The notes under the pieces: model-generated
Seen by the model: only the letters and a program-made list of their open reading frames with translations
Database searches by the model: none
What the model was told of the DNA's origin: nothing
Position numbers and translations under genes: made by a program
Part shown: positions 60,701-64,000 of the stretch, in pieces
How positions within the stretch are numbered: position 1 is the first letter of the stretch
Layout of the letters: every line of letters begins with the position of its first letter
NCBI GenBank assembly: GCA_025403435.1
Contig: CM046348.1
Location: 14,260,034 to 14,324,033, forward strand
Source of the DNA: Artocarpus heterophyllus
Taxonomy: Eukaryota; Streptophyta; Magnoliopsida; Rosales; Moraceae
Length of the DNA: 64,000 bases
Direction: 5' to 3'

Positions 60701-63700
60701 GCTCTTGAGGTTAATGAGGTTTCTGAACTACTGCACGTGGGCATGATAAGGCTGCTACTTTTGACCAATCAAAACTTTGTCTGGTCCTCTGTATCATGAG
60801 ATGGCAACTACTCATTGGCCTTAACGGAATGTAATTGTCATTAAAACATTACACACTGATATTCTAGCTTTCACACCCATCATCAAGAGTTTTCCTTATG
60901 GATCTTTCACCATAGGGACATTTTGATAATTACGGGCTTGTTTATTTTTAACCCAACTCGATTCAGTTAGAACGGTTATCATAATTTGAATTAATATTTG
61001 ACAAAATTTTTAAAGAAAAATTACATATTATGTTATATTTTTAAAAGTATTTAATTATATCACATTTAAAAAAGTTTATGCTACACTATTATGTTACGTG
61101 TAAAGTTATGTTACAAATAAATATGTGTAATATTTATAAAAAGTAAATATTAAAAGATGACATTTATAAAAATTCTTTAATATTTAATTCAAACTAAACT
61201 TAGAGTTCAAACTGGGCTGAACTGCCCAACTTAGAATTCAAACTCTCCTTCCACTTCAATATTTCAAACTAATATTAAACCGTGATTTTATTCCCATATA
61301 TTTATATTTATAATTTCACACTGTTATTTCATATTATTTTTAATTAAATATCTTCCATTTTTACATATTTTCTGTTTTTCTTTAATCAAATAACGTTTTC
61401 ATGAATCAAACTAGAGTTATAAATACCCATCTAAATACAAATTCAGATTGGATATCATGTTCAAATTAACACTTAACTGTACAGCTAAACACTAGTTCAG
61501 ATTACTGTTTAAACTATACGGCTTGGGTTTTTTATTCAAACTAAAAAAATTCAAATTAATATAATTCGAACCAGTAAACTAAACTAAACGATAGTACATG
61601 TTTTTAAACCGTTAAATTTAATCAAAATTATTTTTTTAACAAACTTGACTGATAAAAAGCAAAAGCCTATAATTTTTTTTGGTTTCCACCCAAAAAGTTC
61701 TTTATTTTTTCTCTTGTTCTCCCAATTTTTCTTTTTTATTTTGCATTTTATTTTTGCTCTTTTTACCAGCAGACGCAAGAGCAAACAGCACAAGAATCAC
61801 AACTGTTGGCAATTGGACAAGTCTGTCATGATTATACACTCGTTTGCACGTGCAAAAGGGTTAAAAAAATATATACTCATAAATATTATAAATTTTCATT
61901 CACCAAGTCTCGTGCCTGTTTTTGGCTTTTTTTGTCGCATGGGGCCGAAAATGTTTGCATGTCTCACTGTTACATGTTCTTTACAGCAGTGTCTTGGTAA
62001 AATTTTATAGAAATGGTCCCTGGTCCACCCTGACGGCTTGACCCTCTTTATGTTATTAGAGAAGATGAAATGTAATTATCTTGGAAAGAAGTGAGAGCGA
62101 CGGATCAAGGAAAAATTGTAGGTGGCCTTTGGTATGCGAGTTTTGGTAATTTGAACTATTGGTTCAAGTTAAATCAGCGTCTAGTAAATAAATAAAACGA
62201 CCGTTTGAAACAATAAGAATAGTTTACAGCAGACAAAACTTTCCGTTTTAAGAACCTTAAATTTTCCTGATTTGAAACTTTTGAACTATTCAAACACATG
62301 ACTACATAAATGGTTTTCTTGCAATGTTTTCAATACTCAAACATTATTTTTTTGATTTGATGTTTTATTTCCTGTTTAGGTCTTATATTTTAAAGGTCAG
62401 TTCAAAACATACAACTGTTCAAACCATATAGATTCAAAACCACCAGTTTATTAAAACCACACCAATTTAAATTCTTGTACTAAATAGATTTTAACGTCGA
62501 TGAGCTTGAAAAAGGGTAAATTTTGGGAGTTATAAAACCACACTAACTTGAATTCTCGTAACTTTGCTACAGGTATTTAAAAAAAAAAATGTACTTGGTT
62601 AAATAATTGGAAATGTGATGTACATGTTTGATAGCTAGCATGCAAAATGAGTTAAGCAAGCAAATCCAGCATGCACTATCCAGCTTAAAATTTCCAAAAA
62701 TGCATGCCATAGGAGGCTGAAAGCTGTTGGTGCTTTTTATATCTCCTTTTCTAGCTTTTCACCATCTCTATCATTGAAGTCCAATAATTTATCTGATAAT
62801 TAAAGTCCAGAATCCATCGCAAAAAAGAGAACACTCTAAAGTAGGAGAATTCTACATGGTATGATTTCATATCGATATGGATACGAAGATCAATCAGAAT
62901 AATATGATTATGATAAATTAAAATATATACAAACTTAAAGGAACTTAACAAATATCTTTGATTCTAAATTGTTCATTATTGACAGGTTTTTTTTTTTTTT
63001 TTTTCTCTTTTTACCCCGCCATCGAACTCCTACCATGTCCTCTAGCCACTCGTGTAGCTGAAATCAAATCGAGATGTTTGGAAGTGAATTAAAGCTTTCC
63101 TCCTCTTTTTCTTTTTTGGGTGTGCGTTGGAATGGCTTTTTTTTTTCTTTCTTTAATATATATTAGGACACGGTGATGGAGTTCTATAGCCCATGGTCAA
63201 TTTGAAAAATATCACGCTATTTTTTAAGTTTATGAGAAAGTTTAAAATATACTACTTGTAAAAATATAAAACATAAATAATTATTTAAGGGTATTTTAAG
63301 TCTATGTAGCTAGAAGAAATGGAATGAATTAAAAGAAGAAAAAAAAGTTGTATAACATAATAATGATAGTAGAATTATTGCAATAATGATGATGAAGTTT
63401 ATCTTTGCCGTTGGCAAGTTTGGGTCTCCTAATTAAGTGATTGGAACTCCTAATTAAGTGATCAGCAGAGATTTGTTCGTATATACAATAGCTATAAAAG
63501 GATCATAAGCAACTTTGGAAGTATACTTTGATAAGTTTTTACCTTTTATGAAGTTTGGCATCTTCTCAAAGGAAACATCCTGAGAAGATTCCTGTTCTTT
63601 ATTTAATTAAAAAAATGTGCTTACAAAATAAAAGCCAATCCAATAATGTTCTTAAAAAAAGACTTTTAAAAAGAAAAGAATGGTAATTGTATTCCAAATT

Positions 63701-64000
63701 AGAGAAGACAACTAATTCAAACACAAAACACCACAACGTATTTAGCAACTTAATCCTGAGCATGAACCGAAACCACCAGTAGGTTTGATTGAAACACTCA
63801 AAGAGGTAAAAGATGTACCAAATTCCAATAACAGGAAACGCAAGAGGCGTACTACTAATTGAACACACCATTATAGATAGTAAATTGCTTATTGCTTCAA
63901 TCAACCACGATCAAGAGACTAAAAGCCTTGTGACCTACCACAACATCACAATGGATAAGGATTTGTCGATTAGACATAAAGACTATACATAACGTGGGGA
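57134..64000. other. Gene-poor right end of the window
   Basis: No gene, RNA or complete element is supported. Visible items: a degenerate MITE-like stretch at 57500-57640 (tataaaactctcgtatatta, tttcaaacactca); a (TA)n microsatellite at 57692-57722; several poly-T runs; a lower-AT patch at 60610-60840 without a long frame; a dispersed repeat at about 63190-63370 related to 2.8-3.0 kb; and short frames (58011-58271, 61645-62010, 63599-63904) lacking domains. The last of these touches no recognisable gene before the window ends. Confidence 0.4.
57692..57722. repeat. (TA)n microsatellite
   Basis: About 15 uninterrupted TA units in AT-rich intergenic DNA. Confidence 0.9.

Noticed and set aside
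61645..62010. 121-codon plus-strand frame at the right end
   Set aside because: Phe/Leu-rich translation of T-rich DNA that overlaps another frame on the same strand and one on the opposite strand; no domain.
1..64000. CRISPR arrays, bacterial operons, riboswitches, rRNA
   Set aside because: Nothing of these kinds is visible; the window is plant nuclear DNA.

Overview
The window is nuclear DNA from a flowering plant, most likely a eudicot. It is AT-rich, with large spaces between genes, plant-type transposons and only one convincing protein-coding host gene. The species cannot be named from the sequence. Strands are given relative to the window as supplied.

Host gene: at 23.2-24.9 kb on the minus strand lies a CYC/TB1-class TCP transcription factor of the BRANCHED1/TCP18 type. 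It has a complete TCP basic helix-loop-helix and an R domain, and its stop codon is followed 18 nt later by a short probable 3'UTR intron. Downstream of it, on the plus strand (16.3-22.0 kb), three exon-like segments with good splice signals may form a non-coding or micropeptide transcript; this is weakly supported.

LTR retrotransposons: (1) 1-1843 looks like the end of an LTR cut by the window edge. (2) 4041-13661 is a complete but non-autonomous element with 2.67-kb LTRs and a perfect 5-bp target duplication (ATATT). It has no gag-pol. Instead it carries a broken, intronless copy of a LOG-type cytokinin-activating enzyme gene and a second, unrecognised gene-like segment with a promoter-like leader. 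(3) About 40.04-42.18 kb is a probable solo LTR. (4) 43307-46148 is a solo LTR with a perfect GTAAT duplication and two inverted clusters of a CGGCAGGCCG motif. (5) 46742-55576 is a young Ty3/gypsy chromovirus of Tekay/Del type, with 1966-bp near-identical LTRs, an initiator-Met PBS, gag-protease-RT-RNase H-integrase-chromodomain and one frameshift in RT. Elements 2 and 5 share LTR ends, polypurine tract and leader, so the autonomous element (or a relative) could have mobilised the gene-carrying one. Element 5 also keeps about 7 nt of extra sequence, resembling the spacer before its primer-binding site, between the U5 end and the target duplication.

DNA transposons: 55985-57124 is a Mutator-like foldback element with roughly 400-bp terminal inverted repeats and a perfect 9-bp duplication. 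A family of about 140-180-bp Tourist-like (PIF/Harbinger) MITEs with TTA/TAA duplications is scattered through the window. A larger element (27574-28899) with related ends holds a G-rich island. The rest is AT-rich intergenic DNA with microsatellites and decayed repeats in which I see no genes.
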